In this document: one piece after another, positions 8,101 to 15,779 of the stretch
Position numbering within the stretch: the stretch's first letter is position 1
How the letters are laid out: each line of letters begins with the position of its first letter
NCBI RefSeq assembly: GCF_003952225.1
Contig: NZ_CP034437.1
Coordinates: 4,602,501-4,666,500, forward strand
Source: Paenibacillus albus
GTDB lineage: Bacteria > Bacillota > Bacilli > Paenibacillales > Paenibacillaceae
DNA: 64,000 nucleotides
Reading direction: 5' to 3'
Program-made: the position numbers and the translations under genes
Notes under the pieces: generated by a model
Told to the model about the DNA's origin: nothing
The model's input: only the letters and a program-made list of their open reading frames with translations
Databases searched by the model: none

Positions 8101-9825
8101 TTACTGCAGCTTCGCCAGATTATTCTTGTATTCTTGCGTGCGGAACGCTTCAATGTCCTTCAGGCCAAGCTTCATTGCCTTGTCGCGCATGTCGTTGAAG
8201 ATATCGGCAGCCCCCTGCTCCGTCTTGCTCATAACCGCTTTAGCGAAGCCGGTCTTAATCAGATCATCGATCTGTTGATTCACAATCGTGAGCGGATTGT
8301 CGGCCGTAAATACGATGCGTCTAGCCGTATTGTCATAGATCGTATCCTTCAGGTTGTCGTTCATAAGCGATTTCCACTTGTCTTCCGCGTTGAAGTTCTG
8401 ATCGTACCAAGCCGTGCTCTTATTGTCGTCGCTCATGAGCCCTTGCGGGTGATCCAGCCAAATCTGGTTGCCGCCGGTCAGCTCATCTACTTTGTCGTAT
8501 TCGAACGTGCCTGCGAATAGCTTCTGCTTCTGCGCATCGTTAAAGGACCATTTGCCGCCGCTCTCGTAATTCCATACGGATTCCGGCAAGTTCGGGATAC
8601 CCCAGCCGAACAGACGCGTCCCGATAGGCGTCATCTCAAAGTCCAAGAACTTGATGACATCCTCCGGATGCTTCTCCTTGTCCGTGATGACGGTGTAATT
8701 CCAGCCCGTCGTATCTTTAGGAGATAAGTACGCCGCTTCCGCTTCAGGCGCCTTCAAGCCAATTTGGACATAACGCTGGTTATCCGTCCAACCCTTCATG
8801 GTCGTCTTCCATACCTCATGTCCGGCATTCCACGATTGCCACCATGGGCCGATGTGCCCGATGATCTGCTCGTTCGAGAATTTGAGCTTCCAGTCGTCAT
8901 ACTTATTCAAGAAGCTGTCCGGATCCATAAGTCCTTCGCGGTAGAAGCGGTTATAATACTTGACGGCTTCCAATCCCTCCGACGTATTGAGCCAGTGCGT
9001 CAGGTTATGATCGGCGTCTTCCTTGTAGCCATCCTTGAGACCCCAGATGCCTAGCACGTAATTAATATTGACTTGATCGTTCCAAGAGATCGCATAGGTT
9101 TTACCGCCCTGCGCGCTCTTCGGATGTGCAGCGACCATCTGTTTCAGCACATTATAGTAATCGTCCGGCGTCTCGATCTTCGGCGAGCCCATCTCCTGGT
9201 ACCAATCCCAGCGGATATGAGCGCTGAAATCCGGAATCGGCAGGTAGCCCCAGCCGCGAGGCAGCCCCCACAGCTTGCCATCCTTGTCTAAGTAGGAGTT
9301 ATATTTCTCGCCAAGCTCCTTCTTAATATTGGGACCATACTTGTCGACGAGCGGCGCGAGGTCAATAAGCTTCTCTTGCGTCCTCCATTTGTCGAGCGTA
9401 TCGCTGTCGATCGATGAGATGACGCCCGGGTAATCGCTCGATGCCAGCATCAGATTCAGCTTTTCTTTGCCGTCGACATCATATTGCGTCTTCTTCACGT
9501 CCACATTGAACTTCTCTAGGACGTAATCATGGATCGCCTTTAATTTGGTCGCGACTTTATCCGGATTGTCTTTGTCTGCGGAGTAATAGTCGATCGTTAT
9601 CGTATTGTCTGGCACGGTCCAGCCGAATTCATTCACCTTCGGTTCGGCAGCTGCATCGTTCGTTGTCTGGTTGTTGGCCGTAGACTGCGCCGCCGAGTCA
9701 TTGCTGCTCTTCGAGTCGTTCCCGCTGCTGCCATTGCTGCCGTTGTTGTCAGAGCAGGCGGATAGAAGACTGCTAGTCAACAGTGCCGAGCCCAGCACAA
9801 GTACAGTTCGTTTTTTAAGCTTCAT
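8101..9825 (-). CDS. Extracellular sugar-binding lipoprotein (CUT1, LplA type)
   Basis: A 574-aa solute-binding protein. A lipoprotein signal peptide (MKLKKRTVLVLGSALL) ends at the lipobox LLSACS, and a Ser/Asn/Gly-rich tether (about residues 25-60) precedes the two-lobed binding domain. The length (over 550 aa) and motifs such as LWGLPRGWGY, IRWDWYQEMG and WGIPNLPE fit the long LplA-type proteins that work with LplB/YtcP permeases. It captures an oligosaccharide outside the membrane. The start is ATG at 9825; AAAGGGG lies 9-12 bases upstream. ATG 9837 is possible but touches the ribosome site. A cre-like operator lies about 45 bases upstream, so catabolite repression by CcpA is likely. Confidence 0.9.
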   Translation of the reverse strand: MKLKKRTVLVLGSALLTSSLLSACSDNNGSNGSSGNDSKSSNDSAAQSTANNQTTNDAAAEPKVNEFGWTVPDNTITIDYYSADKDNPDKVATKLKAIHDYVLEKFNVDVKKTQYDVDGKEKLNLMLASSDYPGVISSIDSDTLDKWRTQEKLIDLAPLVDKYGPNIKKELGEKYNSYLDKDGKLWGLPRGWGYLPIPDFSAHIRWDWYQEMGSPKIETPDDYYNVLKQMVAAHPKSAQGGKTYAISWNDQVNINYVLGIWGLKDGYKEDADHNLTHWLNTSEGLEAVKYYNRFYREGLMDPDSFLNKYDDWKLKFSNEQIIGHIGPWWQSWNAGHEVWKTTMKGWTDNQRYVQIGLKAPEAEAAYLSPKDTTGWNYTVITDKEKHPEDVIKFLDFEMTPIGTRLFGWGIPNLPESVWNYESGGKWSFNDAQKQKLFAGTFEYDKVDELTGGNQIWLDHPQGLMSDDNKSTAWYDQNFNAEDKWKSLMNDNLKDTIYDNTARRIVFTADNPLTIVNQQIDDLIKTGFAKAVMSKTEQGAADIFNDMRDKAMKLGLKDIEAFRTQEYKNNLAKLQ

Positions 9826-9866
9826 CAAAAGACTCATCCCCTTTTTTTCGCTAAATGATTCTGTCG

Positions 9867-9880
9867 TGATTGCGCTTACA
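9867..9880 (-). promoter_or_regulatory. cre site (CcpA operator)
   Basis: Minus-strand TGTAAGCGCAATCA; with flanks it matches 15 of 16 positions of the Bacillus consensus WTGNAARCGNWWWCAW. It lies 42-55 bases upstream of the binding-protein start, a usual place for glucose repression. Confidence 0.65.
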
Positions 9881-9962
9881 TTTCCTATTTTAGGGGAGAC
9901 TCGTCTTGATGAGGATGTAGTTATCTTCATGATATTGTGTTTTTCATCACTAAAAACGGATC

Positions 9963-11003
9963 TTACACGAGCAGCTTCTTATATTCACTTGGCGTGATAC
10001 CGACTATTTTCTTAAATAGCTTCGTAAAATGCGGATAATCAGGATAGCCCACGCGTTCGCCAATTTCATAGGTTTTCCATTCCCGATGCCGGTCAAGCAG
10101 CTCCTTCGCCCGGTCCATCCGGTATTCAATCAAATACGTAATGAACGACTTGCCTGTCTCTTGCTTGAATAGGTTATAGAAATGCGTCACGGACATCCCG
10201 AGCTGGTTAAGCAGCTCATCGAGCTTCAAATTCGGATCGGCATAACGGGCCTCGATGACCTGCACCGCTTCTCGTATTGCGGGATGCTTCCCCCAATTGC
10301 GGCTGCCTCTTACTTGCTGAATCCCTCGCTGCAGCATCGCAACAAACCGCGCATTCATCTCATCCAAACGCTCGTCCCATTCCAGCTCGAACTTAACCGA
10401 AGCACCTCGAAGCTCGGCTTGCCGCTGAAGTGCGACAGCCGTATCCTGTAAAATGCCTCGCTTCTGTTCATCCTTCAGCTCGCAGCTTAGAAGCTTTTGC
10501 AGGATACGCTCAGATTCACCGTTAACCGCATGCTCGTCCGCCTTCCAGACCAGCTCGAATAAAGCTTCCGCATCATAGTAAGCTTCACAGCTTAGGCTGC
10601 TTCTCGCTTGCATGCTTTCAATCCGCTCCAGATGCGCGGCATATAGCCTGCGCATCAGCTCTTTCACTGCCGACACGCGCATCGGCTTCAGAATATAATC
10701 GGCAACGCCGCATCTGATCGCCTCTTGCGCATAATCGAACTCTCCGTATCCCGATAGAATAACGATCTCTATTCGTTCCCCGCTCGCATGCACTTGACGA
10801 ATCAGTTCTATTCCACTCATCACCGGCATGCTGATATCGGTAATGATGACATGCGGACGCTCTCTTGCGGCGAGCTCAAGCGCTTCTTTCCCGTCTGACG
10901 CATCCCCTACGATGACAAAATCCGGATGGGTTTCGCTAATAATTTTGCGCAAGCTCAGCTTGATCATCTGTTCATCATCAACCAGCAAGATTCGGTAGCT
11001 CAT
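9963..11003 (-). CDS. YesN-type response regulator (REC + AraC HTH)
   Basis: A 346-aa regulator, shorter than the one at 1861-3270 because the middle region is smaller. REC domain: LLVDDEQ, phospho-Asp in IITDISMPVMSG, Lys in YILKPMR. The C-terminal AraC-type HTH includes LGMSVTHFYNLFKQETGKS and YPDYPHFTKLFKKIVGITPSEYK. It overlaps the kinase gene upstream by 26 bases, a tight coupling. It lies between the kinase and the sugar-binding lipoprotein gene and most likely activates transcription from the 9826-9962 intergenic region. The start ATG has AAGGAGG 12 bases upstream. Confidence 0.92.
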   Translation of the reverse strand: MSYRILLVDDEQMIKLSLRKIISETHPDFVIVGDASDGKEALELAARERPHVIITDISMPVMSGIELIRQVHASGERIEIVILSGYGEFDYAQEAIRCGVADYILKPMRVSAVKELMRRLYAAHLERIESMQARSSLSCEAYYDAEALFELVWKADEHAVNGESERILQKLLSCELKDEQKRGILQDTAVALQRQAELRGASVKFELEWDERLDEMNARFVAMLQRGIQQVRGSRNWGKHPAIREAVQVIEARYADPNLKLDELLNQLGMSVTHFYNLFKQETGKSFITYLIEYRMDRAKELLDRHREWKTYEIGERVGYPDYPHFTKLFKKIVGITPSEYKKLLV

Positions 11004-12810
11004 GATCGGAATGCGCCTCCTTCGATGTATGAATCGGCAGTCTAATCAGCATCGTGGTACCCTGTTCATTAGATGCTGCAATGTGTAATCCGTAAGGCTC
11101 TCCGAAGAGCATGCGAAGTCGCAAGTGCACGTTGTAAAGTCCGATAGAAGACAAGCCCTGTTTACCCTCTCTCTGCGGATCGGTGCCATCGCCACCGAAG
11201 AGACCATTATAATACTCGAGCGTTTCCAAGGGCATTCCTTTACCCGCATCGGCAATGACGAGCTCGAAGCAGTTCTCTAGCTCACTTGAGATTCGGCCTT
11301 CGATGTGAACCGCTTCCGGGCGTGCCATATGCTTCTCATAGCCGTGCTTGAAGCAGTTCTCGACGATTGGCTGAAGCGTGGATCGCACGGCAGGAACACT
11401 CGCGGCCAACCGGCGGTCGACTACAATATCAAAGCTGAAGCTTGGGTAACGCTCCGCTTGTATCGATAGATAGGCTTCAATATGCCGAAGCTCATCGGCG
11501 AGGAAGACGCTTCCGTTCGGATTCTGCACATTGTAACGGAACATATCGCCTAAAGAGACAATCATATTGCTAATCTTGTCATTGCCCTCTAGAATGGCGT
11601 TGGAATTAATAAACTCCAGCGTATTGTATAGAAAGTGCGGATTAATTTGCGCTTGCATCGCATGGAGCAGCGATTCCTTCTGCCGTACCTCCAGCTCCTT
11701 CTCCCGCAGCTCCGACACATGAACAATCTCGATTAATCGCTTGATCTCCTCCACCATCTTGTTGAAACCGCGGAACAAGCTGCCGATTTCCTGGCTGCCC
11801 GCGTGCGGCGCTTTCACGGAGAAATCACCCATTTCGGCGCTCTTCATCAGCCTCAGCAAAGTGAGCAGCGATTTGGTAATGGAGTAGACAACCCCGCTCG
11901 CTGCAAGCATGGACAAGAGGAACAATAAGATCAGCACGACAATGGAGATCCGGCTAATAGTAACGATCGACTTGTTCAGCTCCGAGAGCAGCACCTCTGA
12001 GATTAGCGTTAAATCCGTACGGTCTGAACGGATAAAGACAATCAGCTTCTTCCCTTGCTTCGATTTTACGGTGAATGCGCCGCTCTGCTTCGTTCCCATT
12101 TGCTTCAAATATTCAGCCGGAACGGTTTGCAGCTTGCTGCCGTTATCGGGATGATAGATGACCTGGTTCGCTGAATCCGCGACCCAGACAAAGCCTGTCC
12201 GGCCAAACTGCACGCCGTGAATGATGCTCACCATCTGATCGCGTTTCATATCGACAATCAGCATCCCTTGCTTCATATGGCTTTGCGGAGGAGAGAACTT
12301 CATCGCCATCGAGACGACTTCGTTGCTTGGCGAGGCCTCGAGTCCCATAATGCTGAATTTGCCGGAGGCCTTCAACCGGCTTAGGTAGGACTTGTATCGT
12401 TCTTCTGCCATCATAAAGCTGGAGCTCGATGTCGCTTTGATCCGATCGGAGATTAACGAGATTCCATAAATATCTGAACGGTTGAGTACAACCTTCGCGA
12501 AGAGCTCCGTCTCGATGCGGTGGGACAGCTCGAAGCGTTCAAGCGGATCGTCGCTCTGATTATTCAGAAAAGCTGCCGTCAAATTACTTGCAAGCATGGG
12601 CAGCATCGTCCGCTGCACTTCCGTGAAGTACGTCTCCAGATGCGTGTTCACCTGATTCACCATTTGAACGCTGGAATCAATGGCATTGCGTTCAATGACA
12701 TTGTACGTTTTCTCATACCAGATCCAACCGATGACCGGGAGCGGAATATATAAGAATACCATCATAATGAGCAGCTTCTTCTGCAATGAAATTTGTTGTA
12801 AGAATGTCAT
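10978..12810 (-). CDS. YesM-type sensor histidine kinase
   Basis: A 610-aa membrane kinase. First helix at about residues 12-32; extracellular dCache-like sensor to about 295 (with GFVWVADSANQVIYHPD); second helix; HAMP near 315-370; phospho-acceptor His in QINPHFLYNTLEFI; N box LQPIVENCFKHG; DAGKGM and SIGLYNVHLRLRMLFG. It should sense the substrate, or occupancy of the adjacent sugar-binding lipoprotein, and phosphorylate the regulator encoded downstream. The start is ATG at 12810 with GGAGGT eight bases upstream. The frame stays open for 46 more codons but without a ribosome site. A cre-like sequence (12883-12896, two mismatches) lies in the upstream region. Confidence 0.92.
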   Translation of the reverse strand: MTFLQQISLQKKLLIMMVFLYIPLPVIGWIWYEKTYNVIERNAIDSSVQMVNQVNTHLETYFTEVQRTMLPMLASNLTAAFLNNQSDDPLERFELSHRIETELFAKVVLNRSDIYGISLISDRIKATSSSSFMMAEERYKSYLSRLKASGKFSIMGLEASPSNEVVSMAMKFSPPQSHMKQGMLIVDMKRDQMVSIIHGVQFGRTGFVWVADSANQVIYHPDNGSKLQTVPAEYLKQMGTKQSGAFTVKSKQGKKLIVFIRSDRTDLTLISEVLLSELNKSIVTISRISIVVLILLFLLSMLAASGVVYSITKSLLTLLRLMKSAEMGDFSVKAPHAGSQEIGSLFRGFNKMVEEIKRLIEIVHVSELREKELEVRQKESLLHAMQAQINPHFLYNTLEFINSNAILEGNDKISNMIVSLGDMFRYNVQNPNGSVFLADELRHIEAYLSIQAERYPSFSFDIVVDRRLAASVPAVRSTLQPIVENCFKHGYEKHMARPEAVHIEGRISSELENCFELVIADAGKGMPLETLEYYNGLFGGDGTDPQREGKQGLSSIGLYNVHLRLRMLFGEPYGLHIAASNEQGTTMLIRLPIHTSKEAHSDHELPNLAG

Positions 12811-12882
12811 CCCACCAACCTCCGAATCGACTGAACTTTTGAAGACGGACCAGTTTCGACTATAGCGAATATTGAGTAAAAA

Positions 12883-12896
12883 TGAAAGCGCTATAT
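12883..12896. promoter_or_regulatory. Weak cre-like sequence upstream of the kinase gene
   Basis: TGAAAGCGCTATAT matches 12 of 14 positions of TGWAANCGNTNWCA, failing only at the last two. It lies about 75 bases upstream of the kinase start, close to a TATAGT -10-like hexamer on the minus strand. It is a possible second CcpA site but could be chance. Confidence 0.35.
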
Positions 12897-12902
12897 TTTC
12901 GA

Positions 12903-12940
12903 AGAAAAAGAAAAGCTGCACGAGAAAATACCCGGCAGCC
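12903..12940 (-). terminator. Terminator after the dGTPase-like gene
   Basis: On the minus strand GCTGC pairs with GCAGC around an 18-base loop, followed by TTTTCTTTTTC. The stem is short but the T-rich tail is good. It separates the dGTPase-like gene from the kinase operon. Confidence 0.5.
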
Positions 12941-12997
12941 TTCTTCATTTAATGGGAAATACCAATGCTTCAGTTCTTCTAAGAAGGGTTGCTCTCG

Positions 12998-14332
12998 TTA
13001 ATCTCTATCGTATAAGGAACCCCACTTGGTACCAGAGCCGCTCGCGTAGAACTCCGCATAGACCTTCTCTGCATAAGCATCCGTCATGCCCGCGATATAG
13101 TCGGATACCATCCGTTCCCACCGCCATTTGCCTTTCTGGCGCTCATAGCTCTCCAGCCAGTCCGGTGGGAGAATAAGACGGCCCATGTCCGGATCCTTGA
13201 AGCTGTCCCAGAGCCGAGTGATTATAATCTCACTTCGCTTGTGCAGCCGCTGCACGCGGAAATCCTTAATCAGCGTCACCCACGCCAGCTTCTTCAATAT
13301 CTCCATCGTGCGCAGCAGCTCCATATCCTGCACGCCGTCGCGGATGAACGTCACTCGCTTCCAGCCCGTTGCCGGATCGTCGATAATGCCGACGCCGCTG
13401 ACGAATTTACGAACCCATCGCGCCTTCATTTCCCGCCTGGTGCGGGATGGCTCCCTGCCGCATTCCACATAAATGGATTCCCATTGCTGCAAATAATGAT
13501 GGAGCGCTTGTTTCACCATCTGCTTCAAATCGACTTCATCCCAGCGCATCACTTCATTGCCCGGGTCATTCTCGATCTCCTGCATTACGTTCGCGACGAG
13601 CCTGTCATCCTCGAACAAATTCGTATTCATCTGGATTTTGCCGGCACGAATGCCGTCCTCGATGTCATGCGTAGAATAGGCGATGTCGTCGCATAGGTCC
13701 ATCAGCTGTGCTTCAAGCGTTGCACAGCCCTCCGGCATCCCCCACTTCTGGCGCAAGGATTGAATCCCTTCCCACTCCATGCTGTAGACGCCTTTCAGCT
13801 TCCCAGGATCTTCGATACAGAAAGGATATTTATTAATCGCGAGGAGCACGGCTGCCGTAAGATCAAGGCCGCTGTCACTGCCTGCGCGTTTCTCCAGAAA
13901 CATCAGGATACGATAGTTCTGCGCATTTCCTTCATATTTCAAGCCGCAATCCGCTTGGAGCAGCTCATTGAGCACTTCTTCCCCTTTATGGCCAAAAGGA
14001 GGATGACCGAGGTCATGCGCAAGCGATGCGCACTCGACCACTTCCGGGTCCAGCATCAGGCCAGGGTGCTCCTTCTTGGCAAGGAACGCATAACTCTTCC
14101 CTAACTTGCGGGCAACCTCTCGCGCAATCTGTGACACTTCTAGCGAATGAGTCAGCCGCGTTCGGTAGTAATCACCCGATCCGGCGCCAAAAACCTGCGA
14201 TTTGCCCTGCAGACGCCGGAATGCTGGTGACTGGATGAGGCGCGCATAATCCTTCTCATACTCATCCCGATCATCGCTAGAGTGGATATTCTCATGATCG
14301 AACAGCCGCATTTTACGAACATTTAACTGCAT
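12998..14332 (-). CDS. dGTPase-like HD-domain phosphohydrolase
   Basis: A 444-aa HD-superfamily hydrolase related to deoxyguanosinetriphosphate triphosphohydrolase (Dgt), which releases tripolyphosphate from dNTPs. The metal-binding HD motif is seen as RLTHSLEVSQIAREVA and SLAHDLGHPPFGHKGE, with a third Asp in LMDLCDDIAYSTHDIEDG. FRRLQGKSQVFGAGSGDYYRTRLTH is the usual N-terminal signature of this family. The start is ATG at 14332, eight bases after GGAGG; ATG 14338 is too close to it. Substrate preference cannot be read from sequence. Monocistronic, with terminators on both sides. Confidence 0.88.
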   Translation of the reverse strand: MQLNVRKMRLFDHENIHSSDDRDEYEKDYARLIQSPAFRRLQGKSQVFGAGSGDYYRTRLTHSLEVSQIAREVARKLGKSYAFLAKKEHPGLMLDPEVVECASLAHDLGHPPFGHKGEEVLNELLQADCGLKYEGNAQNYRILMFLEKRAGSDSGLDLTAAVLLAINKYPFCIEDPGKLKGVYSMEWEGIQSLRQKWGMPEGCATLEAQLMDLCDDIAYSTHDIEDGIRAGKIQMNTNLFEDDRLVANVMQEIENDPGNEVMRWDEVDLKQMVKQALHHYLQQWESIYVECGREPSRTRREMKARWVRKFVSGVGIIDDPATGWKRVTFIRDGVQDMELLRTMEILKKLAWVTLIKDFRVQRLHKRSEIIITRLWDSFKDPDMGRLILPPDWLESYERQKGKWRWERMVSDYIAGMTDAYAEKVYAEFYASGSGTKWGSLYDRD

Positions 14333-14396
14333 CTGCATCCCCTCCGTTAGCTCGGTATACATCCATTCTATGGTGAATGTTCGGCTTTCGCAAATG

Positions 14397-14455
14397 AAAA
14401 AACCTTACATGCTGACGTATCAGGACATAAGTCCTAACGTGAGCAAGTAAGGTTT
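14397..14455 (-). terminator. Terminator of odhAB
   Basis: On the minus strand AAACCTTAC pairs with GTAAGGTTT, with an inner stem (ACGT...AGGAC/GTCCT...ACGT) and a run of six Ts. It lies 13 bases after the odhB stop. Confidence 0.9.
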
Positions 14456-14467
14456 CGGTCATACGTA

Positions 14468-15751
14468 TTAACCCTCTAGAAGAAGCGCTTCTGGGTCTTC
14501 GAGCAATGCTTTCACCGTTACGAGGAAGCGTACTGCTTCCGAGCCGTCAACGATACGGTGATCGTACGAAAGCGCGATGTACATCATCGGACGGTTCTCC
14601 ATGCGCGTATCGTCAATAGCAACCGGACGCACTTGGATCTTGTGCATGCCGAGGATGCCGACTTGCGGCGCATTCAAGATTGGCGTGGACAGCAAGGAGC
14701 CGAAGACGCCGCCGTTCGTAATTGTGAACATTCCGCCTTGCAGATCATTCAGGCCAAGCGTGTTCGAACGCGCTTTGCCAGCAAGATCAGCAATGGACTT
14801 CTCGATTTGAGCGAAGCTCAGACGATCCGCGTCGCGCACGACTGGAACAACGAGACCTTCCTTCGCAGACACAGCAATACCGATATCGTAGAATTGCTTC
14901 ACAACGATTTCGTCGCCTTGGATCTCAGCGTTGAGCAATGGGAACGCTTTGAGCGCGCCGATAACCGCCTTCGTGAAGAAGGACATGAAGCCAAGACCGA
15001 TGTCATGCTTCTCTTTGAACGCATCTTTGCGACGCTTTCTTACTTCAAGAATCGCTGTCATGTCAACTTCATTGAACGTTGTCAGCATCGCAGCTGTTTG
15101 TTGCGCTTCTACGAGACGCTTCGCGATTGTCGCGCGGCGGCGGGACATTTTGCGGCGGTCTACAGGCTTGCCGAATTCAGCAGCTGCAGCCGGCGCCGCT
15201 GGTGCCGCGCTTGGAGCTGGTGCCGCTGGTGCTTTCGCGCCTGCAGCATGAGCTTGAATATCTCCTTGGTTGACACGACCCATCGGATCAAGCGTTTGTA
15301 CTTGAGTGAGGTCAATGCCGCGCTCTCTAGCGAGCTTGCGCGCTGCAGGTGTAGCTGCAACATCAACAGCAGGAATCGAAGCAGGTGCTGCAACCGGCGC
15401 GACCGGTGCCGCTGGTGCAGGTGCTGCTGCAGGATCATTGAACGGCGACATTGGAGCTGCCGCAGGTGTCGGAGCCGCTGCCGCTGGCGCAGAAGCCGCA
15501 GGTGCTGCTGCACCTGCGCCGCTGCCGATCGTCGCGATCGTCTCGCCTACCGCTACTGTTTCTCCTTCGCCGCGAAGCAATTGCTCAACCGAACCCGCTT
15601 GTTCTGCGCTAATTTCGATGTTTACTTTATCCGTTTCAAGCTCTGCCAACACGTCACCAACATTTACGCTGTCGCCGACTTTGACATGCCACTTCGAGAT
15701 CGTGCCTTCTACGATAGATTCGCCCATTTCGGGTACTTTTACTTCACTCAT
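14468..15751 (-). CDS. odhB: Dihydrolipoyl succinyltransferase, E2 of 2-oxoglutarate dehydrogenase
   Basis: A 427-aa E2 core enzyme that transfers succinyl groups from lipoate to CoA in the TCA cycle. Domains: lipoyl domain (residues 1-75, lipoylated Lys in ETDKVNIEI), a long Ala/Pro-rich hinge (about 80-125), the peripheral subunit-binding domain ([18 protein letters not shown], about 133-168), a second Ala/Pro linker, then the catalytic domain (about 195-427) with the active-site [16 protein letters not shown]. The upstream odhA gene ends 28 bases before it, so the pair is one operon. The E3 gene is not in the window. AGGAG lies upstream of the ATG. Confidence 0.96.
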   Translation of the reverse strand: MSEVKVPEMGESIVEGTISKWHVKVGDSVNVGDVLAELETDKVNIEISAEQAGSVEQLLRGEGETVAVGETIATIGSGAGAAAPAASAPAAAAPTPAAAPMSPFNDPAAAPAPAAPVAPVAAPASIPAVDVAATPAARKLARERGIDLTQVQTLDPMGRVNQGDIQAHAAGAKAPAAPAPSAAPAAPAAAAEFGKPVDRRKMSRRRATIAKRLVEAQQTAAMLTTFNEVDMTAILEVRKRRKDAFKEKHDIGLGFMSFFTKAVIGALKAFPLLNAEIQGDEIVVKQFYDIGIAVSAKEGLVVPVVRDADRLSFAQIEKSIADLAGKARSNTLGLNDLQGGMFTITNGGVFGSLLSTPILNAPQVGILGMHKIQVRPVAIDDTRMENRPMMYIALSYDHRIVDGSEAVRFLVTVKALLEDPEALLLEG

Positions 15752-15779
15752 GGCTGCTGTTCTCCTGTTCTATGTTGTA

